From positions 70,178 through 134,177 of the forward strand of contig UQLN01000003.1 in assembly GCA_900541965.1 (NCBI GenBank): a stretch of 64,000 nt of DNA, written 5' to 3'. This DNA is from an uncultured Parabacteroides sp. (GTDB taxonomy: Bacteria; Bacteroidota; Bacteroidia; Bacteroidales; Tannerellaceae). This document shows positions 18,636 through 27,912 of the stretch, in pieces (the stretch's first letter is position 1; every line of letters begins with the position of its first letter). Both the position numbers and the translations under genes were made by a program. The notes under the pieces were generated by a model, which worked only from the letters and a program-made list of their open reading frames with translations, had not been told where the DNA came from and did no database searches.

Positions 18636-18675
18636 CAGTTGACAGTTGACAAGTGACAAGTGACAGTTGACAATT
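18636..18675. repeat. Short tandem repeat (GACAGTT/GACAAGT units)
   Basis: About 40 bp built of 7-bp units CAGTTGA/CAAGTGA between two co-directional genes. The same words appear singly near 25868. A low-complexity spacer, not a CRISPR. Confidence 0.6.
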
Positions 18676-18690
18676 AAAAAACTAAGGGTT

Positions 18691-19653
18691 ATGGATAAGA
18701 AAGAACAGATTAAAGATTTGTGGAGAATGTCTTTTGATGACAGTGAGGAATTTATCGAATTGTTCTTTGACCGGATTTATAAGGACGAGAATGCCATGAC
18801 ATTGGAAAAGGACGGACGGATTGTGTCTGCACTTCATATACTTCCGTATACGATGACTTATTATGGTACGGAAATTTCTGTTGCCTATATCTATGCCGTT
18901 TGTACGTCTCCCGAAGTACGGGGACAAGGATATATGAGGCAGCTTCTTGAGAAGACATTTAAGGAAATGAAATATAGGGATTTTGCTCTGACTGTTACTA
19001 TCCCAGCCGAACCTTGGCTGTTCGACTATTACCGGAAATTCGGTTTTACGGAAACATTCGATTATTCACTCGAAACCTATCTACAACCGGAAATACCGGT
19101 GGATGAGCCGGACCTGACTGTTATAGAACCCGAAGTCCCTTCGCTTAAATCTCTTTATAAGTTTTTCGACAAGAAATTGCGGGAACGTTCCTGTGGCATG
19201 CTTCATACGTATGATGATTTTATTAATATCCTTCGTGATATAGAACTGTCCGGTGGACAATTCCTTACTGCACTGGATAATGAGGAACAACCTGTAGGAA
19301 TGGTATTCCTTTATCCTTCGGATGAAAATGAGAAGCCGGAGAACAAACATGTGTATGTAAAAGAGCTTTTATATAACGACGAACGGATAAAAAAACTGTT
19401 GCTACAGGAAGCTACTTTACAAAACAATGTAAAGAAAGCAATATGCCGGGTTCCTATTCTTGGGGCGGACACCTACAGGTTTGGAATGGCTTGTGTGTTA
19501 GATACAAAGCGTTTGATTCATCATTGGAACTCCACGCACGAATATTCGTTGCAAGATCCGGAGAAAATGGAAAAAATGGATATCCAATCGCTCACACAAC
19601 TCTTGTTCGATTATCCCGCACGTGAAGCTTACATGAGTTTAATGCTCGACTGA
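18691..19653 (+). CDS. GNAT-family N-acetyltransferase, Eis-like
   Basis: 320 aa starting at the ATG 18691 (MDKKEQIKDLWRMSF); an in-frame TTG 24 bp upstream is inside the tandem repeat and unlikely. GNAT core: YIYAVCTSPEVRGQGYMRQLLEKTF near 68-92, with the RGQGY acetyl-CoA P-loop, and a DYYRKFGF beta-alpha near 113. The long C-terminal half (about 130-320) resembles the second domain of Eis-type acetyltransferases. Substrate unknown. Probably in one unit with the DUF2156 gene. Confidence 0.82.
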   Translation: MDKKEQIKDLWRMSFDDSEEFIELFFDRIYKDENAMTLEKDGRIVSALHILPYTMTYYGTEISVAYIYAVCTSPEVRGQGYMRQLLEKTFKEMKYRDFALTVTIPAEPWLFDYYRKFGFTETFDYSLETYLQPEIPVDEPDLTVIEPEVPSLKSLYKFFDKKLRERSCGMLHTYDDFINILRDIELSGGQFLTALDNEEQPVGMVFLYPSDENEKPENKHVYVKELLYNDERIKKLLLQEATLQNNVKKAICRVPILGADTYRFGMACVLDTKRLIHHWNSTHEYSLQDPEKMEKMDIQSLTQLLFDYPAREAYMSLMLD

Positions 19654-19657
19654 CCTT

Positions 19658-22558
19658 CTATTTTCCACATATATCTTTAAACGGACAGTATGCACAGGCT
19701 TTGCCATTGGGTGTTTGTACAAAAGGAACATCTGTTCCGAATATTTCATCCAGGCAAGCACGCATTCCTGCTTCAAAAGCCGTATAGTAACCGGTAAAGT
19801 CTGTAACCCGCTCTGTTTTTGTCCGCTCGAACCGGCGGTAAATATCCGGGTCGAATGATGAAGAAAAGAGTGTCCGCATATAGTAAATGCCCGGCTGCAA
19901 CGTCTTGCCTTCCGGTGCTGCACCATACATCCACGCATACATGAATACCTGCATAACGGCTTTCGAGCGGTCTGTTATTTCTTTATTGAACAAATCCTCG
20001 ATAGTTGTAAATACCGTTGTTCCGCTTCCGCTTTTGTAATCGATAATGCGAACTGCATCCCGTACTTCGTCAATGCGGTCGATAAACCCTTTCAGTTGGA
20101 TTTCACTTTTGTCCGTGAGGGTAAACAAGCGGCTTATTCTCTTCTCGGACTCGATATACCGGAAAGGTGTCAGTTTACTGTCGCGTTCCAGTACCTTTTC
20201 CACATATTTCCGGATCATTTCACCAATCAGGAAATTTTGCCCGGTAAGCGGACGCACCACATCCGTTTTGAAAAATATTTCCGCAAAAGCGCGAGCTATG
20301 GCTCCGGTAAGCATAGAAGTATCTTTTTTGATAGCTTTCAGTAAATCAGCCGTTACCATTTTCCCACGGAAGGGTTGGTACAACTCTTCCATTACTTTAT
20401 GGAGAATGCTGCCGAATACATTACTTTCTATCGTTTCGTTTACTTCATCTTCTTCCTGAATACCTTCCACTACCGAAAAATAGAATTTCAACGGACAATC
20501 TATATAGGTATTAATCGCACTTGCAGAAATGGCACGGGGACCTTCCTTGCGGAAAGCATTCAGTTTCCACATCACTTCTTCGGTTTTTCCGATTTGCAAA
20601 GCCGGAGTTTTGGATACCGAAACATTATATACGACTAATTTGTCTTGAATCGGTTCCTCGTAATGGTAGTGCAGTTGATGGACAAAACGGCTTACTTCTC
20701 CGGTTTGCAGTCCGTTGCTTCGTGTATCATACAGTAGGCTTACACGTTTGGCCCGATAAATCAGACGGTAAAAATGGTATGCCCACACACTGTCCTGATG
20801 CTCATAAGTCGGCAGTCCGAATCCTCTTCGCAAATTATATGGAATAAATGAGTTGGCAGCTTTCTTCATCGGGAAGATTCCTTCATTCATAGACAGGATA
20901 ATCAGCCGGTCGAAATCCAGCGCACGGGTTTCCAACACCCCCATTACCTGCAATCCGGAAAGCGGTTCACCGTGGAACGGAATGGTAATCGTATCCGTTA
21001 CCCGTTTCAACAGGCGGAAATAGGTATCGATTTTCATTTCCACATGGGCTTCCTGCATCACCTCTTTCATACGGTTTACTGTAGTGAAATAATGGAAGAT
21101 AAATTCCTGTTCCAGATCAATAATGGAAAACGGCTCATTGTCCGTATCTTCTTCAGTTGCGGATTTGCCTTCTTCTATGGCTTTATTCAATTCCTGCAAT
21201 ACATGAATCAGATAATCGGAAAAAGCATCGACAGCCGTAACCGGTGTAAACAAAATGGACAGCAGCGGCGTCTTATCCAAATCCGCGTACCCAATGTAAA
21301 TCTTATTATTTTCGGAAATATCCTTTATCAGTGCAGCGATAATGTCCGGAGCCGTAGAACTAATGTAGCGGTGATTGAGTACCGGCAGTACATCCCGGAA
21401 ATAAAATACGGGCTGCCTGTCTACATACCGGATGTTCTTTTGCAATGCCAGGATATATTCCATTAAAGATGCGACCGGTGTACCGGCAAGCGGATAACCC
21501 ATCGTTACATTAATGCGCCGGATTTGTTCGGGGATTGCATTCAATACAGGTACCAATAGATTTTCGTCGGGAAGGACCACGGCAGTCCGGAGTGCTTCTT
21601 CCGCACTCATATCACTTTCTTTACACAATTCGGAAAGCAAGCTATATACCTGTTTCGCCTGTCCGATACCGGAAGGAATCCCTATCACTTCGATTTCCGG
21701 AGTGGATTTGCCATTTATCTTTTCTGGTTTGTCTGTGTCTATCTTCCATTTTGAAGGGAATAATTTCAGGTTACGTTCCACAAAATAAGATGCCTTATTA
21801 TCCGGGTCTGTTACTTTCGGCGAAGCATAATCCCAATAAAAGTCCGCGATACCCAATTTCTGCAATTGAAGAAGGAATTGTTCTTCCACAACCGACAAGG
21901 CATTCAGACCTACAAATACGACCCGGCTATAGGGCAGTTCACAACAGGTTCCTTGTTTCAGGTTATCTACAACCTCACGGAAAATCATACCTTCATATCC
22001 CTTGCTTTCCTCTGCCAATGTTTGGCGCAATCCGGTGTACAAGTCGTACAGGATTTCCCATACGGCAAGAAACTCTTTCTGGTTGGGGCTATCCCCTTTC
22101 GGGTAAAAAGACGACCAGAATGTACGGATTGCAGCTATTTGTTCTTCACTCAGGAAATCAAAACTGTTTTCTATTTCGCGTAAATCGGTTACGTTGGTGA
22201 AGAGCATGCGGGCATCCGCCATATATTTATCCACATCGTCGAAATCATTGAGCAACATTTCACCCCAATACAGAAATTCATCGAATGTCTCGGACGAACC
22301 GCTACGACGGACGTAAATACTATATAATATAAACAACATGCTGATTCTGTCGGCAGCCTGTTTCCCACTCAACTGTATAAACAAATCATTAATTGTAAGG
22401 ATTGTCGGTGAGAAAAGGGGCTTACCTGCGACTTCCGACAGATATTTCTGGAAAAAAAGTCCGGCACGGCGGTTGGGGAATACAAACGCAAGCCGGCTTA
22501 TATCCGCCTCATATTTGGAATAAAACAGGGATGCAACCTGATACAAGAATGGTTTCAT
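19658..22558 (-). CDS. AddB-like PD-(D/E)XK nuclease/inactivated helicase
   Basis: 966 aa. Helicase-like N-terminus (FVFPNRRAGLFFQKYL near 26-41; no Walker A, as expected for AddB) and C-terminal RecB-type nuclease: GSILHKVMEELY near 735, then GFIDRIDEVRDAVRIIDYKSGSG near 840-862 (D...DYK). Four Cys that could hold a 4Fe-4S staple: one in YIDCPLKFYFSVVEG near 695 and CAYCPFKDIC at the C-terminus. Such proteins pair with an AddA helicase-nuclease to process DNA double-strand ends. No AddA gene is next to it in this window. Confidence 0.85.
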   Translation of the reverse strand: MKPFLYQVASLFYSKYEADISRLAFVFPNRRAGLFFQKYLSEVAGKPLFSPTILTINDLFIQLSGKQAADRISMLFILYSIYVRRSGSSETFDEFLYWGEMLLNDFDDVDKYMADARMLFTNVTDLREIENSFDFLSEEQIAAIRTFWSSFYPKGDSPNQKEFLAVWEILYDLYTGLRQTLAEESKGYEGMIFREVVDNLKQGTCCELPYSRVVFVGLNALSVVEEQFLLQLQKLGIADFYWDYASPKVTDPDNKASYFVERNLKLFPSKWKIDTDKPEKINGKSTPEIEVIGIPSGIGQAKQVYSLLSELCKESDMSAEEALRTAVVLPDENLLVPVLNAIPEQIRRINVTMGYPLAGTPVASLMEYILALQKNIRYVDRQPVFYFRDVLPVLNHRYISSTAPDIIAALIKDISENNKIYIGYADLDKTPLLSILFTPVTAVDAFSDYLIHVLQELNKAIEEGKSATEEDTDNEPFSIIDLEQEFIFHYFTTVNRMKEVMQEAHVEMKIDTYFRLLKRVTDTITIPFHGEPLSGLQVMGVLETRALDFDRLIILSMNEGIFPMKKAANSFIPYNLRRGFGLPTYEHQDSVWAYHFYRLIYRAKRVSLLYDTRSNGLQTGEVSRFVHQLHYHYEEPIQDKLVVYNVSVSKTPALQIGKTEEVMWKLNAFRKEGPRAISASAINTYIDCPLKFYFSVVEGIQEEDEVNETIESNVFGSILHKVMEELYQPFRGKMVTADLLKAIKKDTSMLTGAIARAFAEIFFKTDVVRPLTGQNFLIGEMIRKYVEKVLERDSKLTPFRYIESEKRISRLFTLTDKSEIQLKGFIDRIDEVRDAVRIIDYKSGSGTTVFTTIEDLFNKEITDRSKAVMQVFMYAWMYGAAPEGKTLQPGIYYMRTLFSSSFDPDIYRRFERTKTERVTDFTGYYTAFEAGMRACLDEIFGTDVPFVQTPNGKACAYCPFKDICGK

Positions 22559-22597
22559 TAAATGGGGATGTATATTTATTTTATATAGTAAACAGAA

Positions 22598-23599
22598 TTA
22601 AGAAGGGATAGTCAAAATCTTTTCAATCACTTGTATCTCTTCTTCCGAAAACTTGGTGTTTTGCAACGCCCTCAGATTATCCATTAATTGCTCTACAGAA
22701 CTGGCACCGACAAGCACACTTGTCACCCTGTCATCCTTCAACAACCAGGCTAATGCCATTTCAGCCAGTGTCTGACCGCGTCCTACAGCCAATTCATTCA
22801 ACTGGCGAACTTTATTTATTACTTCTTCCGTTACTTGCTCCCGTTGCAGATGCCCGGTCGATTTGGCTGCTCTAGAGTTTTCAGGAATACCATGCAGGTA
22901 TTTGTTTGTGAGCATTCCCTGAGCCAGTGGTGAGAATGCTATCATCCCTACTCCTTCCTGTTGTAACAAGGGTAATAAATCCGGTTCTGTCCACCGGTCC
23001 AACATGGAGTAACGAGCCTGGTGTATCAGGCAGGGAACGCGATGTTCTTTCAACACAGCCAATGCTTTCGCCGTCTGGTCTGCATTATAGTTGGATATAC
23101 CTATATACAGGGCTTTCCCTTGACGTACAATATCGGCCAATGCGCCCATCGTTTCTTCTATCGGTGTTTCCGGATCAGGACGGTGCGAATAGAATATATC
23201 CACATAATCCAATCCCATCCTTTTCAGGCTCTGGTCGAGACTTGCCATCAGATATTTGCGGCTTCCCCAGTTTCCATAGGGCCCGGGCCACATATCATAA
23301 CCGGCTTTTGTGGAAATAACCAATTCATCCCGGTAAGCACCCAATCCTTTTTTCAGAATATGCCCGAAGTTTTCTTCCGCTGAACCATACACCGGACCAT
23401 AATTATTAGCTAAATCAAAATGTGTAATCCCATTATCGAATGCCGCATGTGCTATCCGGATAAAGTTACTGAACACATCCACACTCCCGAAGTTATGCCA
23501 TAAGCCTAACGATATTTCCGGAAGCAATAACCCACTGCGTCCACAACGCCTGTAGGCCATATCCGCATAGCGGTTCCCATTTGCTTGATATAGTTCCAT
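22598..23599 (-). CDS. yghZ: Aldo/keto reductase, YghZ (glyceraldehyde-3-phosphate reductase) type
   Basis: 333 aa from the ATG at 23599 (MELYQANGNRYADMAYRRCG). This start aligns with E. coli YghZ as I remember it; the longer in-frame start (23632) overlaps the promoter. Family features: SLGLWHNFG, THFDLANNYG with catalytic Asp/Tyr, ISTKAGYDMWPGPYGNWGSRKYL, and IFYSHRPDPETP with catalytic His. The enzyme uses NADPH to reduce small aldehydes such as L-glyceraldehyde-3-phosphate and methylglyoxal. Single gene with its own promoter. Confidence 0.92.
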   Translation of the reverse strand: MELYQANGNRYADMAYRRCGRSGLLLPEISLGLWHNFGSVDVFSNFIRIAHAAFDNGITHFDLANNYGPVYGSAEENFGHILKKGLGAYRDELVISTKAGYDMWPGPYGNWGSRKYLMASLDQSLKRMGLDYVDIFYSHRPDPETPIEETMGALADIVRQGKALYIGISNYNADQTAKALAVLKEHRVPCLIHQARYSMLDRWTEPDLLPLLQQEGVGMIAFSPLAQGMLTNKYLHGIPENSRAAKSTGHLQREQVTEEVINKVRQLNELAVGRGQTLAEMALAWLLKDDRVTSVLVGASSVEQLMDNLRALQNTKFSEEEIQVIEKILTIPS

Positions 23600-23629
23600 A
23601 GGTATATTCTTTATTCTGATTTGATAAAG

Positions 23630-23637
23630 CAAACTTA
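23630..23637 (-). promoter_or_regulatory. Probable -7 box of the aldo/keto reductase gene
   Basis: Minus-strand TAAGTTTG fits TAnnTTTG, 31 bp before the ATG at 23599. Confidence 0.5.
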
Positions 23638-23709
23638 CACAAAAAATACGTAATCTTATTTGCTTTTACTCCCGATATTTTGTATATTTAGTCGTTAATA
23701 AATTTGTTT

Positions 23710-23786
23710 TCGAGGCAGTCGAAAATATTCACGAGGCAGTCATTTATATTCTTGGCGCCCTCGAAAATATAAACGACCACCTCGTG
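23710..23786. repeat. Composite direct and inverted repeat block before an HU-like gene
   Basis: Unit CGAGGCAGTC plus an AT tract occurs at 23711-23730 and 23732-23751, then in inverted form (ATATAAACGACCACCTCG) at 23768-23785. The second and third units form a long imperfect hairpin: 26-nt left arm 23730-23755, loop CGC, right arm 23759-23786. The block ends about 75 bp before the ATG of the HU-like gene. Confidence 0.7.
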
Positions 23787-23860
23787 AACAGATTTGTACA
23801 GGTACTTTTTGAAAAAACTACAGCAGGAAAATAAATAACAAACCTATTAAAAATAAAAAC

Positions 23861-24538
23861 ATGAACAGAGTAAAATTTGCTATCTACGAAACACCCGCGA
23901 ATGAAATCCAAGGGAAACAACCTTGCGCCCGCCTTGTTTCAAATGGCACCAAACGCATGGACAATATTTGTACTTATATTAATGAGTGTTGTTCCGTCAC
24001 ATCGTCTGACATCAAAGGTGTTCTGGATGCATTATCCAAATACATCGGCCTTCAGTTGTCCAACGGATACAGCGTTGAACTCGAAGGATTGGGACACTTC
24101 TCCCCTTCCCTGAAAACGACAAAGAAAGAAGTGAAAGAAGATGGCAAGACTTTGTTCAATGTCTGCGTGGATGGTGTCAATTTTCGTTGCAGCCCGGAGT
24201 TGAAAGAGATGGTTACGGATTGCAGGCCTCAAAAGGTTAAACGGGAAAATAACGAGAAAACCAGCCGGAAAGACAGAAAAACGCAAATGCTGTTGTTCCT
24301 GAAAAATCACCAGGTTATCAATATTTCGGATTATGCAGCACTTAACCGGTGTACTTATTATACGGCCAACAATGATATAAAGCAGTTTGAAGAAGAGGGA
24401 TGCCTGGAAAGTGACGGATACAGAACCCACCGGATCTACCAACTTACCGCAGCAGGGAAAGAGGAAATGGATAAAATACCAACACCTTCCGAACCGCTTC
24501 CCAACCCTCTCCGGATGGCAGGAAAACTAAAATTGTAA
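23861..24538 (+). CDS. HU-like DNA-binding protein with C-terminal winged-helix-like tail
   Basis: 225 aa. Residues 1-125 resemble the Bacteroidales HU-HIG type (MNRVKFAIYETPANEI... ISSDIKGVLDALSKYIGLQLSNGYSVELEGLGHFSPSLK), with the HU-like strand FRCSPELKEMV. After a basic linker (VKRENNEKTSRKDRK), residues 142-210 (FLKNHQVINISDYAALNRCTYYTANNDIKQFEEEG...HRIYQLT) look like a small helix-turn-helix/wing. Probably a nucleoid or regulatory protein; the palindromic block upstream could be its own binding site (inference). Confidence 0.8.
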   Translation: MNRVKFAIYETPANEIQGKQPCARLVSNGTKRMDNICTYINECCSVTSSDIKGVLDALSKYIGLQLSNGYSVELEGLGHFSPSLKTTKKEVKEDGKTLFNVCVDGVNFRCSPELKEMVTDCRPQKVKRENNEKTSRKDRKTQMLLFLKNHQVINISDYAALNRCTYYTANNDIKQFEEEGCLESDGYRTHRIYQLTAAGKEEMDKIPTPSEPLPNPLRMAGKLKL

Positions 24539-24716
24539 TAAAACAAAAAAGGCCATCCATCACGGACAGCCAATCTTCATTGTTAACCTTAAATCTAATA
24601 CCATGAAAAACACAGTGCAAATATATGCATTTTATGTTATGTAGCATGTGTTTCTATTTGGAAATCTCATTGCATTAACCATGTTTAACAAAAAGATGCT
24701 ATAAAACATATAAATA

Positions 24717-24758
24717 AAAAGCGTATGCAGTCTTTACAACCAGACTACATACGCTTTT
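24717..24758 (-). terminator. Terminator of the threonine dehydrogenase gene
   Basis: Stem AAAAGCGTATGCAGTCT / AGACTACATACGCTTTT with one mismatch, just beyond the minus-strand stop. Confidence 0.85.
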
Positions 24759-24786
24759 ATTATTACTTAATATACCTGTTTGGCTA

Positions 24787-25740
24787 TTACTTATTAAAGC
24801 GTTCTTTCAGTTTGGCAAGCATATCTTTAGTCATGGAATCCAGGTCATATTCCGGTTTCCAACCCCATTCTTCACGGGCACAGGTATCATCCAGCGAATT
24901 AGGCCATGATTCGGCTATAGCCTGACGCAACGGATCTACGTCATATTCCATCTGAAATTCCGGCATATATTTCTTAATGTTGTTGAAGATGATTTCCGGA
25001 TCAAAGCTCATAGAAGCAATGTTGAATGAGTTGCGGTGTACGAATTTAGTAGAATCAGCTTCCATAATTTCGATAGCAGCACGCAAACCGTCCGGCATAT
25101 ACATCATATCCATAAATGTTCCGGCTTTAATCGGACATACGAATTTTTCACCTTTGGCAGCAGAATAGTAGATATCTACAGCATAGTCTGTAGTACCACC
25201 GCCCGGAGGTGTTACATAAGAGATAAGACCCGGGAAACGAACGGAACGCGTATCGACACCGAAACGGATGTTGTAATAGTCGCTCAATAATTCACCGGAA
25301 ACTTTTGTTACACCGTACATAGTACGTGGATTGCGGATAGTATCCTGCGGAGTTTTATCTTTTGGAGTGTTGTTCCCGAACACACCGATTGAACTCGGAG
25401 TAAATACGGCGCAGTGCATTTCGCGTGCCACTTCCAATACATTAAACAAACCGCCCATACCGATTTTCCATGCTAACTGTGGTTTTGCTTCTGCTACGGC
25501 AGAAAGTAAGGCAGCAAGGTTATAGATAGTGTCTACCTTATATTTAGACACTGTCTCAGCAATCTGTTGCTCGTTTGTAATATCTACGATTGCAGAAGGT
25601 CCGGACTCTAACAGTTCTCCTTTTGGTTCTGCACCCGGAATGTAACCTGCAACAATGTTACCTCCATAGATACCTCTCAACTTCATGGTTAACTCTGATC
25701 CAATCTGACCGGTAGCACCAATTACTAAAACATTCTTCAT
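24787..25740 (-). CDS. L-threonine 3-dehydrogenase, SDR (NAD-epimerase-like) type
   Basis: 317 aa. Rossmann motif VIGATGQIGSELTMKLR near 5-21, PSSIGVFGNNTP near 115, active-site YGVTKVSGE near 142-150, RFPGLISYVTPPGGGTTDYAVDIYY near 168-192 (the PGGGTTDYAV motif marks this threonine dehydrogenase group), and a C-terminal DWRPEYDL-like motif (WGWKPEYDLDSM). It oxidises L-threonine to 2-amino-3-ketobutyrate with NAD(+). Divergent from kbl, which uses that product, so the pair makes glycine and acetyl-CoA. Confidence 0.9.
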   Translation of the reverse strand: MKNVLVIGATGQIGSELTMKLRGIYGGNIVAGYIPGAEPKGELLESGPSAIVDITNEQQIAETVSKYKVDTIYNLAALLSAVAEAKPQLAWKIGMGGLFNVLEVAREMHCAVFTPSSIGVFGNNTPKDKTPQDTIRNPRTMYGVTKVSGELLSDYYNIRFGVDTRSVRFPGLISYVTPPGGGTTDYAVDIYYSAAKGEKFVCPIKAGTFMDMMYMPDGLRAAIEIMEADSTKFVHRNSFNIASMSFDPEIIFNNIKKYMPEFQMEYDVDPLRQAIAESWPNSLDDTCAREEWGWKPEYDLDSMTKDMLAKLKERFNK

Positions 25741-25774
25741 TGCGTTTTTCTGTTCTTATAAGTTTTTTCAGCGA

Positions 25775-25782
25775 CAAAGGTA
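25775..25782 (-). promoter_or_regulatory. Probable -7 box of the threonine dehydrogenase gene
   Basis: Minus-strand TACCTTTG, 35 bp before the ATG. Confidence 0.55.
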
Positions 25783-25991
25783 TAGAGAAATAAAATAGTT
25801 TTGATATGATTTTCTTGTGTTTTTTCAACAATATATTCAAAAAAAATATGACCTTTGCCTTACTCGTTGACAGTTGATAGTTCGATGTTGGCAGCTAATT
25901 AGCCATATAAGCTTTCAGATTGTCATTTTTAACCACAAAACAGAAAATTATATTATTAACTTAATTAAAAATACTAACAAAAAACAAAGTT

Positions 25992-27182
25992 ATGTACGGT
26001 AAACTGAAAGATTTCCTTACACAGGAACTGGCAAATATTAAAGCAGCCGGTTTGTACAAAAACGAACGTATTATCACAACTCCTCAAAGAGCAGACATTA
26101 AGGTTCAACCGGCAAGCGAAGTTTTAAACTTCTGTGCCAACAATTATTTGGGTTTGTCTGACAACCAGCAACTGATTAAAGCTGCAAAAGATGCGATGGA
26201 CACACACGGATACGGTATGTCGTCCGTTCGTTTCATCTGCGGAACACAAGATTTGCATAAAAAACTGGAAGCTGCAATCTCCGATTATTTTAAAACGGAA
26301 GATACTATTTTATATGCAGCATGTTTTGATGCAAACGGCGGTTTGTTCGAACCTTTGTTTGGCGAAGAAGATGCGATCATCTCTGATGCTTTAAACCACG
26401 CTTCTATTATTGACGGAGTACGTCTTTGTAAAGCAAAACGTTATCGTTATGCAAATGCAGACATGGCAGATTTGGAACGTTGCTTGAAGGAAGCTCAGGC
26501 TCAACGCCATCGTATCATCGCAACAGATGGTGTATTCTCTATGGACGGTAATGTTGCTCCGATGGATAAAATCTGTGAACTGGCTGAAAAGTATGATGCG
26601 CTGGTTATGGTTGACGAATCTCACTCTGCCGGAGTGGTCGGCCCGACAGGTCATGGTGTGGCAGAACAGTTCAATTGCTACGGACGTGTAGATATCTTTA
26701 CCGGAACATTAGGTAAAGCATTCGGTGGTGCCATGGGTGGTTTTACAACTGGTAAGAAAGAAATTATCGACATGTTGCGTCAACGTTCCCGTCCTTATTT
26801 GTTCTCCAACTCCGTAGCTCCTGCTATCGTAGGTGCCAGCCTTGAAATGTTCAGAATGTTGAAGGAAAGCGATGCTTTGCATACTAAACTGATGGGTAAT
26901 GTTTCTTATTTCCGTGACAAGATGTTGGCTGCCGGTTTTGATATTAAACCGACTCAGTCCGCTATTTGTGCCGTTATGTTGTATGACGCTAAATTGTCAC
27001 AGGATTTCGCTGCCCGTATGCAGGAAGAAGGCATCTATGTAACCGGCTTCTACTATCCGGTAGTTCCGAAAGAACAGGCTCGTATCCGTGTTCAGTTATC
27101 TGCCGGCCACGAAAGAGAACATCTGGATAAAGCAATTGCCGCATTTATCAAAGTTGGAAAAGAATTGAATGTGATCAAATAA
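25992..27182 (+). CDS. kbl: 2-amino-3-ketobutyrate coenzyme A ligase (glycine C-acetyltransferase)
   Basis: 396 aa PLP enzyme of the alpha-oxoamine synthase family. NFCANNYLGLSDN near 41, GYGMSSVRFICGTQDLHKKLE near 74-94, VDESHSAGVVGPTGHGV near 209-225, and the PLP-lysine region FTGTLGKAFGGAMGG near 238-252. It cleaves 2-amino-3-ketobutyrate with CoA to glycine and acetyl-CoA. Divergent partner of the threonine dehydrogenase gene across a 250-bp spacer. Confidence 0.96.
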   Translation: MYGKLKDFLTQELANIKAAGLYKNERIITTPQRADIKVQPASEVLNFCANNYLGLSDNQQLIKAAKDAMDTHGYGMSSVRFICGTQDLHKKLEAAISDYFKTEDTILYAACFDANGGLFEPLFGEEDAIISDALNHASIIDGVRLCKAKRYRYANADMADLERCLKEAQAQRHRIIATDGVFSMDGNVAPMDKICELAEKYDALVMVDESHSAGVVGPTGHGVAEQFNCYGRVDIFTGTLGKAFGGAMGGFTTGKKEIIDMLRQRSRPYLFSNSVAPAIVGASLEMFRMLKESDALHTKLMGNVSYFRDKMLAAGFDIKPTQSAICAVMLYDAKLSQDFAARMQEEGIYVTGFYYPVVPKEQARIRVQLSAGHEREHLDKAIAAFIKVGKELNVIK

Positions 27183-27203
27183 TTATTCTTCCATATATAA
27201 AAA

Positions 27204-27239
27204 AGCAGGATAGGCAATAAAGTCTATCCTGTTTTTTTA
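27204..27239 (+). terminator. Terminator after kbl
   Basis: Stem AGCAGGATAG / CTATCCTGTT followed by a T run. Confidence 0.85.
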
Positions 27240-27243
27240 TTTC

Positions 27244-27390
27244 TTACTCAGTACAAGCTTCATTATTGTTGACCGGTAACCAAACTATACGAGGTTCCAT
27301 TGTAAAAAAATCCGCTTTATCTCCGGTATTCCATTCGCAGGTAACTTCTGCATCCCAATTGACTGCTTGAACGGGAATAGATTTTTCCGT
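27244..27390 (-). pseudogene. Remnant of a minus-strand gene, C-terminal 48 codons
   Basis: An open frame without a start, bounded upstream by a TAA, ends at 27244. It reads TEKSIPVQAVNWDAEV...MEPRIVWLPVN and closes NNNEACTE. Its base composition is closer to the flanking core genes than to the AT-rich sequence on its right, so it may be the tail of a gene lost when the MATE segment arrived. Family not recognised. Confidence 0.4.
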
Positions 27391-27912
27391 TTATTTTGAG
27401 AGCCGTTTTTTCTTTAAATCAAAATGACATAAATCATTCGGATTTTCAGAAAAAATAGTCTGACTTTTCAAAACATAGCTATTAATACAGTGAATATTTA
27501 TAAATAATATATTATATATCAAAAAGCGTTATAGGCATTAATTGCTTTTATTTAGGAATCTATTTTATAGATAAATATTACTAAAAACAGTTAACTATTA
27601 CTTCCTTATATAATAGGATAAGTATTAATAAAATAAATATATATATGGCTTTAGTATATGTAAATCAAAACGGACAATATCTATTTTATTCTTTTGATGA
27701 TTTCATTGGTTAAAATTTAAAATCATAATAAAAGTAAATTAAGAATCAAAACTCAAAATATAGCATTAATTTTGTACCTAAAAATTTATAAACACTATAT
27801 TGTTTCTTATGATTTACATAGATGACTAAAAAATAACCATATTCCAATAAACATGTTTACTGCGTATTCAGGGGAATTATTACTTTAAAACTTATTATAC
27901 TAACTTTGATTT
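27391..27912. other. AT-rich gene-free stretch before the MATE gene
   Basis: Very AT-rich, no plausible gene. TAACTTTG at 27901-27908 looks like a -7 box but lies only 4 nt before the ATG, so transcription would be near-leaderless if it were used. Confidence 0.4.

Noticed and set aside
18636..18675. CRISPR-like repeat
   Set aside because: Only 7-bp tandem units without spacers.
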